Shown piece after piece: positions 54,932 to 63,904 of a stretch of 64,000 nucleotides of DNA. This DNA is from JAMZMI01 sp963848175. Lineage in GTDB: Bacteria > Bacteroidota > Bacteroidia > Cytophagales > Cyclobacteriaceae. Within the stretch, counting starts at the first letter, position 1. Each line of letters starts with the position of its first letter. Under the pieces are notes generated by a model that worked only from the letters and a program-made list of their open reading frames with translations, had not been told where the DNA came from and searched no databases. The stretch lies in NCBI GenBank assembly GCA_963848175.1, contig CAWKCO010000012.1, positions 1 to 64,000 of the forward strand, written 5' to 3'. The translations under genes and the position numbers were made by a program.

Positions 54932-56158
54932 ATGTCGGATAAATTAAAATCAGGTTTTGCAGACTTGGCTAGAGACCAGAGCCTCTACACACAAGAAGCA
55001 CCAGCAAAAATCAAGAAACGTAACAATGCCTTGTTTATAGGTGTGCCAAAGGAAATTTCTTTGCAGGAAAGTCGTGTGGCACTCAAACCTGAGTCAGTGG
55101 ACGTTTTGGTCAATAATGGACACGAAGTTTGGGTGGAGGCTGGAGCTGGAGTTTCAGCGCATTTTTCTGACAATGAATACAGCGAAGCAGGGGCAAAGAT
55201 TGTTTATTCATCTAAGGAAGTTTATCAGGCGCATGTGATCATCAAGGTGGAGCCGCCCACTATGGCGGAGATTGAGTGGATGCAAGAGGGTAGCGCCGTG
55301 ATTTCAGCTTTGCAGTCGGGTCATCAAACGGCCAATTATATTCACGCCTTAAATCAAAAGAGAATCACGGCTCTTGGTTATGAGTTTATAGAGGATAAAG
55401 TAGGAGGGTTGCCACTTGTGCGTGCCATGAGTGAGATCGCAGGATCAGCGGTAATGTTGATTGCAGCGGAACTGTTGAGCAATACCAATGGAGGGCAAGG
55501 AGTAATTCTTGGTGGGATCACCGGTGTTCCTCCAACACAAGTGTTGATTTTAGGAGCCGGAACTGTGGCGGAATATGCAGCTCGCGCATGCATAGGTCTT
55601 GGTGTGGATATTCAGATTTTTGATAATCATATTTATAAACTCAGGCGGATCAAGCACGCCCTTGGACATCAGGTGCATACTTCTACGATTGACAATGCGA
55701 CGCTCAGCCGCGCTTTAAAAAATGTCGATGTAGTCATTGGTGCTATTCGTCCTGAAAAAGGTAAAAATAAATGTGTGCTTTCAGATGAAATGATTGCAGA
55801 AATGAAGCCGGGCTCTGTAGTTATTGATGTGAGTATCGATCAAGGGGGATGTATTGCTACGTCGGAACTCACGAACCACAAACGACCGACTTTTAAGAAG
55901 TATGATGTGGTGCACTATTGTGTGCCAAATATTGCTTCTCGGGTTTCCAGAACAGCTTCTATTGCTATTTCAAATATCCTTACGCCTTTGCTTATTCACA
56001 TGGGTGAAATGGGTGGTGTTGATGAAATGATTTTTAATAATCGCTGGTTTATGCGTGGCGTGTATACCTATAGAGGTAGCGTTACCAACATACATTTGGC
56101 GAGAAAATACAATTTGGCTTACAAGGATCTTAACTTGTTGATAGCCGCCAGAATGTAG
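54932..56158 (+). CDS. ald: Alanine dehydrogenase
   Basis: The 408-residue NAD-dependent enzyme interconverts alanine with pyruvate and ammonia. It has IGVPKEISLQESRVALKP (substrate region with the catalytic-side Arg and Lys), the Rossmann motif LILGAGTVAEYAARAC, and QGGCIATSELTNH. The N-terminus is extended by about 35 residues compared with B. subtilis Ald, a form I associate with Bacteroidetes. Related families are transhydrogenase subunit alpha, which is less likely at this length. Confidence 0.9.
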   Translation: MSDKLKSGFADLARDQSLYTQEAPAKIKKRNNALFIGVPKEISLQESRVALKPESVDVLVNNGHEVWVEAGAGVSAHFSDNEYSEAGAKIVYSSKEVYQAHVIIKVEPPTMAEIEWMQEGSAVISALQSGHQTANYIHALNQKRITALGYEFIEDKVGGLPLVRAMSEIAGSAVMLIAAELLSNTNGGQGVILGGITGVPPTQVLILGAGTVAEYAARACIGLGVDIQIFDNHIYKLRRIKHALGHQVHTSTIDNATLSRALKNVDVVIGAIRPEKGKNKCVLSDEMIAEMKPGSVVIDVSIDQGGCIATSELTNHKRPTFKKYDVVHYCVPNIASRVSRTASIAISNILTPLLIHMGEMGGVDEMIFNNRWFMRGVYTYRGSVTNIHLARKYNLAYKDLNLLIAARM

Positions 56159-56185
56159 GCAAAACATAAATCACTTTTGTGATCG

Positions 56186-56800
56186 CTAGTTTTTAGCCAT
56201 AATTACATCCAATTCTTTAATTAAATGGTCTAATTGTCCTGCCAATTCTGCAGGAGAGCTTGTTGGTGATTTAATTAGAGAGTCCATTTCCTCGTACACT
56301 TGCATGCCATGCTTTCTGTCAGGAAGGTTTGAATAATTTAAAGCATTTTTCAAATGCAGTTTGGCGTATTTGAGTGCGACAATTGAGATTTCGGTTTTGT
56401 TGCTTTCGGCATATTTTTCGGATATTCTCAATTCTGCCAGAGAGATCGTTTGTAACGTACGACTGAATGCGGAATACATGTCCTCTGTCACGAGAGAGTC
56501 ATTCATCAATTCAGCTTCGATCAAATCCAGCTCTTTAATGGCTTTTTCAATTTGTTCTGCACTGCCCAGGTCTATGTCAGCTTCTAGTTCTCTTAGCGAT
56601 TTTTTTGCATTTTCAATATGAAAGACACTGCGTTCATAGGCGTTTTCTTTCATGTAATGACGGGCATTGCCAAGGTAAAGATCCGTTTCCATGTTATGAT
56701 CATTCAAGCTTGTATGATCATCTTCATAGTTGAGATGAAGCTGAGAGATGCCAAAGAAAACACCTCCAACAATAAGTGCAAAACCGATATACTTAAGCAT
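56186..56800 (-). CDS. Membrane-anchored helical protein, unknown
   Basis: The 204-residue protein has one N-terminal hydrophobic segment (YIGFALIVGGVFFGISQL). It is followed by helices with repeated E/A/L patterns such as KKSLRELEADIDLGSAEQIE and SIVALKYAKLHLKNAL. Residues about 45-190 could form a helical bundle in the periplasm, somewhat like YfdX, but the resemblance is weak. No enzymatic motif is seen. It is monocistronic and convergent with ald. Confidence 0.6.
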   Translation of the reverse strand: MLKYIGFALIVGGVFFGISQLHLNYEDDHTSLNDHNMETDLYLGNARHYMKENAYERSVFHIENAKKSLRELEADIDLGSAEQIEKAIKELDLIEAELMNDSLVTEDMYSAFSRTLQTISLAELRISEKYAESNKTEISIVALKYAKLHLKNALNYSNLPDRKHGMQVYEEMDSLIKSPTSSPAELAGQLDHLIKELDVIMAKN

Positions 56801-56892
56801 AATAATAGGTGGATTAATGTACCTACTATTTACACCTTTTATGATTGAAATCCTATGATTTCAATCAGTCAATGCGTGATGAAGCATATTGT

Positions 56893-58026
56893 TTATTGTA
56901 CAACAGTGACCCCAGGAGCATGTTTGGCTATCATTCGCTTACTTCTCAAGTAGGTATCGTACCTGCCTTTATCAAAAAGGGAATCCTGAGGATTCATGCT
57001 ATTGATTTTAACTTTTCCTGCTGAATGAATGAATTGAGTATTTCCAATCCACATTCCCACGTGGGTTACGCGCTCTTTTGTGGAGTCGGTTTTGGCTCGA
57101 CCAAAAAACAATAAATCACCAGCTTCCAGTTGTCTGAAATTTTTGGACTCATCCACCAATACTCCGGTGTTTACTTGCTGTGAGGCATCACGCGCAAGAA
57201 TGAGACCATTCATCAGATAAACTGTTTTGGTAAAACCACTGCAATCCACACCTTTGGTAGATGTACCTCCCCATAAATAAGGAAGCCCTAAAAGGCTCTT
57301 TGCACTTTTTACTAAGTTGGATGTATCACGTTCGAAGGTGGTCAGCCAATCCTCATATTTCATGGCTTCTTCTTTTTTCAAAAGACCATTTCGTCCATCT
57401 GGGAATTGTACTTTGTAGTGGCTAGCTGTTTCATCTTTCATGGATAATAGTCCTCCAAAAACAATGTCCGAGATCGTTCCATTTTCATCGTAAACAAATC
57501 CTTGTCTGGAAGTGAAAACAACTTTAGGTCTAGCCAAGTACTGATTGAGTTCATTTTCGCTGGTAAAGGGCGTAAATGCATCAGCATCTGTCCATGCGAT
57601 ATAATTGTCTGGAGTTTGTACCAAATACCATCCATTTTTTTCCTTATATACTTTCAATGACATACCTAGGAGTGCTTGCGTAGCAAGTTCTGCCGAGTGT
57701 TTAGGTTTGGAGCGTAGGTTTGCCACAGATATATTAACTATCGCCTCATAGGGTGTAAGTCTATCTATTTCGTTTTTGATCTGCGGAGTGATTGCCTGCA
57801 ATCGTGAAATCAAACTGTCCACAGCATTAGGAAGATTTGATTCTCCGGTTAGTATTAGGCTGTCATTTTTGTACGCCGATTGGATATCAAATATTGCTAC
57901 ACGTTTATCCGGAGCGAAGCTTCGCTTGACTTCTGCAATGATCTTATCGACTTCATTTATAGGCTTTTGGTTTTTTGAGCAAGCCACAAGTAAGATTGAA
58001 AGAAGTAAAGCTGGAATGATTCGCAT
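56893..58026 (-). CDS. NlpC/P60 cell-wall peptidase lipoprotein
   Basis: The 377-residue lipoprotein (signal IPALLLSILLVACSKNQ) has SH3-like domains (about residues 95-215, VNISVANLRSKPKHSAELAT) and a C-terminal NlpC/P60 catalytic domain. The catalytic Cys is in STKGVDCSGFTKT, and the His is in RVTHVGMWIGNTQFIHSAG. Such enzymes cut the D-Glu to diaminopimelate bond in peptidoglycan stems. It follows the Bat genes by 18 bases on the same strand and probably belongs to that operon. Confidence 0.9.
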   Translation of the reverse strand: MRIIPALLLSILLVACSKNQKPINEVDKIIAEVKRSFAPDKRVAIFDIQSAYKNDSLILTGESNLPNAVDSLISRLQAITPQIKNEIDRLTPYEAIVNISVANLRSKPKHSAELATQALLGMSLKVYKEKNGWYLVQTPDNYIAWTDADAFTPFTSENELNQYLARPKVVFTSRQGFVYDENGTISDIVFGGLLSMKDETASHYKVQFPDGRNGLLKKEEAMKYEDWLTTFERDTSNLVKSAKSLLGLPYLWGGTSTKGVDCSGFTKTVYLMNGLILARDASQQVNTGVLVDESKNFRQLEAGDLLFFGRAKTDSTKERVTHVGMWIGNTQFIHSAGKVKINSMNPQDSLFDKGRYDTYLRSKRMIAKHAPGVTVVQ

Positions 58027-58044
58027 AATGTTAATATTTAAGAC

Positions 58045-59097
58045 TTAATCAGTAATCGCACTTGTGAGAAAAGTGGATTTTGTTAAGAGCCAAAGAAGCA
58101 GAAAAACCACTGCCCATTTGAGGTAAATTATATAAAAATCGGTTGTGTCCTTGTATCTACTTTCTTTGATTTCGGCTTTTTCCAATCGGTCGATTTGAGA
58201 AAAAACCTGTTCTAAAGCTGATTTGTCAGATACCCGGTAGAAGTTTCCTTTTCCGATTTTGGCAATTTCACGGAGTGTTGTTTCATCTAAGTTGTTTTCC
58301 ACATACCGCGTACGCCCAAAAGGGTCTTTCCCGAAAGGAACTCGACCTTCTTTTCCGATCGCAATGGTGTAAATCTTAATGTTATAAGCCTCCGCAAGCT
58401 TGGCAGCTGTTATGGGGTCTATGTTTCCAGCCGTGTTGTCACCGTCACTCAAAAGGATCATAACTCTAGAATTGGAATTAGATTCTGTGAGCCTATTGGT
58501 GGCAACAGCTATGGAACTACCGATAGCCGTACCACGACTTTCTATGAGATCAAAAGTAATTTCATCAATGTAGCTATTGAGTAACTCGTAATCGGTGGTG
58601 AGGGGAGCGCGAGAAAAAGCATCTCCTGAGAACACAACTAGCCCAATACGATCTTGGAAACGCCCTTCCACAAAATTGCGGGCCACATCCTTAGCAGCCT
58701 CTAGGCGGTTAGGCTCAAAATCCTGGATCTCCATGGATTGGGAAATATCTATTACCAACATGATGTCGATTCCTTCACTCCATTGCTCTACTTCTTCATT
58801 GGTAGATTGTGGTCTTGCCAGGGCGAGAATGATAAATATCAAGCTTAAGGCAAAAAGGAGAGGGGGAAGAAAGCGCAGAATGCTAATTGGGTCACTTTTG
58901 ATGTCTTTGGCCACAAGTGCAATTGGCAGTTTCCTAGAAAATTTATGAAGGAGCAGCCATCTGACCAATAGCAAAATTAAGGCCGCTGGAATGACATAGA
59001 GCCATATTGGCATTTCCCATTGAAACGACCGAATGGTTTCTGGACTGAGCCAGTGCAATGAAAACCAAGATTCGAGTGGGCTGAATTTACTTTCCAT
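58045..59097 (-). CDS. batA: BatA-type von Willebrand factor A membrane protein
   Basis: The 350-residue protein has two N-terminal membrane segments (about residues 30-50 and 80-95), a cytoplasm- or periplasm-facing VWA domain with the MIDAS motif LVIDISQSM, and a C-terminal membrane helix. Bat proteins are linked to aerotolerance and envelope stress in Bacteroidetes; the molecular function is unclear. It overlaps the upstream BatD-like gene by 11 bases, and DUF58 is the operon's first gene. Confidence 0.9.
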   Translation of the reverse strand: MESKFSPLESWFSLHWLSPETIRSFQWEMPIWLYVIPAALILLLVRWLLLHKFSRKLPIALVAKDIKSDPISILRFLPPLLFALSLIFIILALARPQSTNEEVEQWSEGIDIMLVIDISQSMEIQDFEPNRLEAAKDVARNFVEGRFQDRIGLVVFSGDAFSRAPLTTDYELLNSYIDEITFDLIESRGTAIGSSIAVATNRLTESNSNSRVMILLSDGDNTAGNIDPITAAKLAEAYNIKIYTIAIGKEGRVPFGKDPFGRTRYVENNLDETTLREIAKIGKGNFYRVSDKSALEQVFSQIDRLEKAEIKESRYKDTTDFYIIYLKWAVVFLLLWLLTKSTFLTSAITD

Positions 59098-59992
59098 TTT
59101 TAATTTCTTCTTGTTTTACACTGTAGCGATGTTGTGTGAAATCTTCTATGCTTTGAAATTCCTTATATATTTCCTCATTGGCCACTTTTCCGTAAACCAA
59201 ACGGTCGATGTTCTTTAGCGATGATTCTAATTCTTGGGTGTAGCCAAGTGCTAAAATTTCTTTGGTGGTCAGCTTGCTGAACGGTTTGTTTTCCAGTTTC
59301 TCAATGTATTTTTTCCAATAGCTCGCAGCTCCTTCGGCTTTCTCTTTAGAGGCGTCATTTTTCAATTCGCGAATGAGGATGGTAAACTGATCAGAGAACC
59401 GGAGGTAGTCTTTCTTCAATTTTCTCAATCGTATTTTGATCATTATTTTCTTACCAAAAACAAGGAATATAATGAGTGCGATAAGTGCTAAAACGCCTAT
59501 AACAATCCATAGCAGCGGGAAATTAAATTGAGTGGAGACATTTGCCAATGACAAATTCGTTTTCAAAGAGGTAGTGTCACTCACCTGAGCCACCATCTGC
59601 TTAAAGAAGATAGAATCTGTCTGCGTGTAAATGAGCGTACTATCTCCAAAAGCCAGTTTGATTGCAGGTAATTTCAGATACTGCACTTCGTCTATCTCAT
59701 AGCACTGAAGGGTATAGACAGCAGAATCGAAGATAATACCTGATGCTAATAATTGGGAAGAGAAATAATCCTTGCCAGCGTATTCAAATGGGGTGAAGTC
59801 AAACAAACTATCTGGCATGAGTAACTCAGTTTGTTTGGGATAAGATGCTGTCATCCAATAAGCGATTTCGTCTCCTATCTCAAACTCATCTTGAATGAAG
59901 CCGCCCTCAACTTTTATTTCTTGGCTGTGTGCCAAAAAGGAGGAAAGGACAATGCCAACGAAAATCCAGAATTTACCTTGCACGGCGCGCAT
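59087..59992 (-). CDS. BatD-like membrane protein
   Basis: The protein of about 301 residues has a signal peptide (FWIFVGIVLSSFLAHSQ), a beta-rich extracytoplasmic domain (about residues 20-155, EIKVEGGFIQDEFEIGDEIA), one membrane helix (LLWIVIGVLALIALIIFLVF) and a cytoplasmic helical tail. ATG 59992 is preferred over the in-frame ATG at 60076 because it gives the signal peptide. The position between DUF58 and batA is where Bat operons usually carry a small DUF4381-like or BatD-like protein. Identity is by context. Confidence 0.65.
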   Translation of the reverse strand: MRAVQGKFWIFVGIVLSSFLAHSQEIKVEGGFIQDEFEIGDEIAYWMTASYPKQTELLMPDSLFDFTPFEYAGKDYFSSQLLASGIIFDSAVYTLQCYEIDEVQYLKLPAIKLAFGDSTLIYTQTDSIFFKQMVAQVSDTTSLKTNLSLANVSTQFNFPLLWIVIGVLALIALIIFLVFGKKIMIKIRLRKLKKDYLRFSDQFTILIRELKNDASKEKAEGAASYWKKYIEKLENKPFSKLTTKEILALGYTQELESSLKNIDRLVYGKVANEEIYKEFQSIEDFTQHRYSVKQEEIKNGK

Positions 59993-60857
59993 TTGATTTG
60001 TTTCTATGTCTAAACAAGCCGATAAGTTTCGGAACATAATCTTCACCGGTTTCAATAGCCACATAGTTGATGTCATTTCTGCTGCAAAATCTTTCTAGTT
60101 CTGTACTGTTTTTGTGATGGTTTTTTTCGAGGGTGTTTCTGAAATTCCCCGAAGAGGTATTGACCCAGATGGTCTTTCCAGTTTCTTTTTCCAACAAAGG
60201 AATAATGCCAAAACCGGGCATATTGGACTCCTGTTTGTCAAAAAGCTGAATGATAACCAAGTCGTGTTTACGAGCCATTCCTTTCAGACTGTGTTGATAT
60301 TCTTCGTCGATAAAATCCGAAATTAAGAAAATAACAGCTTTCTTTTTGACTAAACCAAGGGCGCTTCTGATCGCACCATCCAAATTGGTCTTTTTGGATC
60401 GAGGTTTAAGTGTGAATATTGTCGACAGCAATTCGTAACCGTGTTTGGTTCCTTTACTTGGTTTGATATATTTTTCGTTTTGATCCGAATAGCAAAGTAA
60501 TCCCACTTGACTGCTTTCTTTGGTTGCGGAGATAGAAAGCAAAGCGGTAATTTCTTTTGCTAAATCGATTTTTTGACTGCCGTCTCTGCCAATTTCTTGA
60601 GATGCAGAAACGTCCAAAATGAAAAGCACCGTCTGTTCTTTCTCTTCGATAAAGGTTTTTACGAATGTGCCATGCCCTTTGGCGGTCACATTCCAATCGA
60701 TGGTACGCACGTCATCGCCGTACTGATAAGACCTCACATCGTCGAAAACTAACCCCGATCCTTTAAAAATAGAGTGGAAGTCACCTTGCATCTGCGAGTT
60801 GATGGCTTTGCGTATTCTTATCTCATATTTTCTCAGCTTTTTGAGGATGTCCTTCAT
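59973..60857 (-). CDS. DUF58 protein (Bat operon)
   Basis: The 294-residue protein has the DUF58 signature RSYQYGDDVRTIDWNVTAK and a VWA-like fold (FVKTFIEEKEQTVLFILDVS, VGLLCYSD, VIFLISDFIDEEY). It usually pairs with a MoxR AAA ATPase in Bat operons; here no moxR lies upstream: the next gene upstream is the divergent DUF4296 lipoprotein. It is the first gene of a DUF58-BatD-like-batA-NlpC unit on the minus strand. Confidence 0.9.
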   Translation of the reverse strand: MKDILKKLRKYEIRIRKAINSQMQGDFHSIFKGSGLVFDDVRSYQYGDDVRTIDWNVTAKGHGTFVKTFIEEKEQTVLFILDVSASQEIGRDGSQKIDLAKEITALLSISATKESSQVGLLCYSDQNEKYIKPSKGTKHGYELLSTIFTLKPRSKKTNLDGAIRSALGLVKKKAVIFLISDFIDEEYQHSLKGMARKHDLVIIQLFDKQESNMPGFGIIPLLEKETGKTIWVNTSSGNFRNTLEKNHHKNSTELERFCSRNDINYVAIETGEDYVPKLIGLFRHRNKSNARRAR

Positions 60858-60905
60858 GAGCAGTAGTTTTGACCTTTCAAAATTATATTAATCAGTCCCT
60901 TTATT

Positions 60906-61247
60906 GTGAAAAAAACTTTAATTATTGGCCTAGTGTTCCTTTTCGGATGTTTCAACAACAATTCGAGAGTACCCGAGGGTTTGTTGAGTCGCGAAGATAT
61001 GGCCAAAATTCAAACCGAAATCCATATTCTCGAAGCTCGAATTTATAAACTTTACCTTAAAGAAGACTCTGCTAAAAAATTGTACAATCATTACGAAAAT
61101 ATATTGTTTGACAGTTTAAATGTTCCCAAAGAGCAATACGATCAAAGCCTTGAGTATTACTTCTCTAACCCGAAAAACTTTCAAAAAGTCTATGATCAGG
61201 TGGTGGACACTTTGCTATCAAGACAGAAACGGGAAAGCAACAAATGA
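60906..61247 (+). CDS. DUF4296-family lipoprotein
   Basis: The 113-residue lipoprotein (IIGLVFLFGCFNN, Cys at 15) has VPEGLLSREDMAKIQTEIHI, the conserved entry of DUF4296. A helix with KLYNHYENILFDSLNVPKEQ and SLEYYFSNPKNFQKVYD follows. Its function is unknown; the family is common in Bacteroidetes. It overlaps mutS2 by 4 bases (ATGA). Confidence 0.85.
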   Translation: MKKTLIIGLVFLFGCFNNNSRVPEGLLSREDMAKIQTEIHILEARIYKLYLKEDSAKKLYNHYENILFDSLNVPKEQYDQSLEYYFSNPKNFQKVYDQVVDTLLSRQKRESNK

Positions 61248-63631
61248 GTATGTTAATTTTTCCTAAAGATTTCGAAAATAAGCTCGGCGTAGATCAAATC
61301 TTTGATTTGGTGCGCGAAAAATGCCGCTCGGAGTTCGGTGCTAGTTTTTTGGATCAGGTAAGACCTGCTGATAAACTGGAGGAAGTATTGGCTCGTTTGG
61401 AACAAACGGATGAGCTGGTAAATATCTTGACGAAAGCAGAGAACGTGCCGGCCAGAGATTTCTTAGATATTAGAGAATTTTTGAAGCGATCAAGAGCCAC
61501 AGGTTCTTTTCTGCAATCGGAGGATTTTGCTACGCTCAAGTCTACGCTGCAAGTGCTTTATGATTGGACACAGTTTCTCAAAAAAAGGCAATCTGAGTCT
61601 CCACAGCTTTTTCAGCTGACGCTGGGATTTATAGCTGATAAAACGTTGATAGATGCCATTGATCGGATTGTGGATGAACGTGGCATAGTGCGAGACAATG
61701 CAAGTCCGGAGCTGGCAGCCATTCGTAGTTTGCTCATTCAAAAGGAGCGGGAAGTAAGAAATGCTATCAACAGGATACTGCGAAAGTCGATCCAAGACGG
61801 ATTTACGGATGAAGATAGCAGTGTCACCATTAGAGATGGCCGATTGGTTATTCCCGTAAGGGCTGAAAATAAACGAAAAATACAGGGTTTTGTCCATGAC
61901 GAATCATCTACTGGGCAGACGGTATATTTAGAGCCAACAGAAACGCTCCAGCTGAATAATGAGGTGCGAGAGTTGCAATATCAAGAGCGTAGGGAAATTG
62001 CCAAGATTCTAACCAAGCTCACAGACTTGGTACGTCAATCGCTGAAAGACTTAGAGCGAGGAGCGTTTTTCGTTGGTTTGCTGGATTTTATTCATGCCAA
62101 GGCGGCCTTTGCGATTAGCATCAATGCAGTAAAGCCCAAAATCCAGAAATACCCGTCGGTAAACTGGCGAGATGCAAGGCATCCACTCTTGTGGCTGGCG
62201 CACAATGCCAGTGGCAAGCCCACAGTACCGCTTTCCTTGCGGCTGAACCGTCAAGAAAACCGTGTGCTCGTGATCTCTGGGCCAAACGCTGGAGGTAAGT
62301 CTGTAGCGCTGAAGACGGTGGGGTTGATTCAATACCTTTTTCAATGTGGCTTTCTGGTGCCGGTGGACGAGCGATCAGAATTTGGGATTTTTAAAAGCAT
62401 TTTCTTAGATATCGGAGATACACAATCACTGGAAAATGACTTGAGTACGTACAGCTCTCACCTTACGGCCATGAAACATTTTACCGAAATGTCTGACCGT
62501 GACTCGCTCTTTTTGATAGATGAATTTGGGACAGGAACGGAACCGCAGTTTGGTGGGGCAATAGCAGAGTCGATACTCAATGAATTGCATAAGAAGAAAG
62601 CATTTGGTGTGGTGACCACTCACTACCAAAACCTGAAGAAGTTCGCTGAGAACAATCTGGGTGTAGTGAATGGCGCAATGAAGTATGATGTGGGCGCGCT
62701 TGAGCCGCTTTTTGAGTTGGAGATAGGAAAGCCTGGAAGTTCGTTTGCATTTGAGATTGCTCGAAAGATTGGTTTACCAAAATTTCTGATAGAGCAAGCC
62801 AAAACCAAAATCGGAAGTCATCAGGTGGAGTATGAGTACTTGCTCAATGATTTGGAAAGAGAGCGAAATAAGTATCAGCAGCTCAGCAAAAAAGCTGAGA
62901 AAGATGAAGCAGAGATCATTAAGATCAAAAAGGATTATGAGCAGGTGCGCAACATGGTTCAGGATGAACGCAAGGAAATCTTGAAGCGCGCGAAACTTGA
63001 GGCGAAGCAGTTGGTTTCGGAAGCCAACAAGCAAATAGAAAACACCATTCGCGAGATAAAGGAAACGAGTGCTGACAAGCAAAAAACCAAAGAAGCGAGA
63101 GGCAAGTTGGATGGTTTCAAAGAACGCCGATTGTTTGAGGTAAAGAAGAAAAACGAAGCAGCGCAGGCAGTAATCAAAGCTGGCGATCTTGTCACCATAA
63201 AAGGGCAAGAGACGATGGGAGAAGTAATGCACCTGAAAGGCAAGCAAGCACAGGTAAGGTTCGGCAATATTATCTCTTTTATTGACTTAGAGAAATTGGA
63301 AAAAACCAGTAATACTCAGGTCAAAAAGCAAGAAAAAGCACGCTCGAGAAAAGTAGGAGGGATAGACATGGTGGATCGTATGTCGAGGTTCAAGGGAGAA
63401 CTGGATATACGAGGAGTAAGGGCAGAAGAGGCTTTGGGTAAGGTTGATGAATACCTAGACCAAGCACTAATACTGGGTACAGATCAGGTGAGGATTTTGC
63501 ATGGCAAAGGACATGGCATTTTGCGTGAGCTTATTCGCAATCACCTGAAGGGGCACAATAGTATCGCCAGTGCCGTGGATGAGCATATTGAGTTTGGAGG
63601 AAGTGGGGTCACGGTAATTACATTCAATTAG
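61244..63631 (+). CDS. mutS2: Endonuclease MutS2
   Basis: The 795-residue protein lacks the MutS mismatch-recognition domain and so is the MutS2 branch. The ATPase has Walker A GPNAGGKSVALKT, FLDIGDTQS, LFLIDEFGTGTEPQFGGAIA and the H region VVTTHYQNLK. A coiled coil follows (about residues 520-640), then a KOW-like beta region (GDLVTIKGQETMGEVMHLKG) and the C-terminal Smr nuclease domain (LDIRGVRAEEAL, ILHGKGHGILRELI). MutS2 is linked to recombination control and ribosome collision rescue. It is intact over 2.4 kb. Confidence 0.96.
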   Translation: MSMLIFPKDFENKLGVDQIFDLVREKCRSEFGASFLDQVRPADKLEEVLARLEQTDELVNILTKAENVPARDFLDIREFLKRSRATGSFLQSEDFATLKSTLQVLYDWTQFLKKRQSESPQLFQLTLGFIADKTLIDAIDRIVDERGIVRDNASPELAAIRSLLIQKEREVRNAINRILRKSIQDGFTDEDSSVTIRDGRLVIPVRAENKRKIQGFVHDESSTGQTVYLEPTETLQLNNEVRELQYQERREIAKILTKLTDLVRQSLKDLERGAFFVGLLDFIHAKAAFAISINAVKPKIQKYPSVNWRDARHPLLWLAHNASGKPTVPLSLRLNRQENRVLVISGPNAGGKSVALKTVGLIQYLFQCGFLVPVDERSEFGIFKSIFLDIGDTQSLENDLSTYSSHLTAMKHFTEMSDRDSLFLIDEFGTGTEPQFGGAIAESILNELHKKKAFGVVTTHYQNLKKFAENNLGVVNGAMKYDVGALEPLFELEIGKPGSSFAFEIARKIGLPKFLIEQAKTKIGSHQVEYEYLLNDLERERNKYQQLSKKAEKDEAEIIKIKKDYEQVRNMVQDERKEILKRAKLEAKQLVSEANKQIENTIREIKETSADKQKTKEARGKLDGFKERRLFEVKKKNEAAQAVIKAGDLVTIKGQETMGEVMHLKGKQAQVRFGNIISFIDLEKLEKTSNTQVKKQEKARSRKVGGIDMVDRMSRFKGELDIRGVRAEEALGKVDEYLDQALILGTDQVRILHGKGHGILRELIRNHLKGHNSIASAVDEHIEFGGSGVTVITFN

Positions 63632-63635
63632 CCCT

Positions 63636-63863
63636 ATGAAGGAATACACTAGGTCTCAATTAGCCCTGCGCAACGGAACGGAGAAGGAAGAAATTTGGGT
63701 GGCCTATCAGGGGCGTATCTACGATGTGACGCTTTCCAAACTTTGGCGAAACGGCAAGCACTACGAGCACTGGGCCGGGCAGGATCTCACAGAAGAGCTG
63801 GCAGATGCACCTCATGCTGAGAAAGTCTTTGATAAATTTGATCAAGTGGGGGTGTTGGTATAA
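63636..63863 (+). CDS. Cytochrome b5-like domain protein
   Basis: The 75-residue protein is a short cytochrome b5-like heme/steroid-binding fold: TRSQLALRNGTEKEEIWVAY is the lead-in, VYDVT-type RIYDVTLSKLW follows, then GKHYEHWAGQDLTEELADAP and PHAEKVFDKF. The histidines of GKHYEHWAG and PHA may ligate heme. Stand-alone forms like this occur in many bacteria, with unclear partners. It starts 4 bases after mutS2, so they may be co-transcribed. Confidence 0.85.
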   Translation: MKEYTRSQLALRNGTEKEEIWVAYQGRIYDVTLSKLWRNGKHYEHWAGQDLTEELADAPHAEKVFDKFDQVGVLV

Positions 63864-63900
63864 AAAGTATCTTCAAAATTATTATTTGACGATACTTTTT
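63862..63900. terminator. Bidirectional terminator
   Basis: AAAAAGTATC (63862-63871) pairs with GATACTTTTT (63891-63900) around a 19-base loop. It lies between the convergent cytochrome b5-like and pirin genes, and both strands give T-rich exits. Confidence 0.75.
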
Positions 63901-63904
63901 AAAT

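Noticed and set aside
56159..56185. Possible terminator between ald and the gene at 56186
   Set aside because: Only a 5-bp ATCAC/GTGAT stem with no T-tract; too weak to call.
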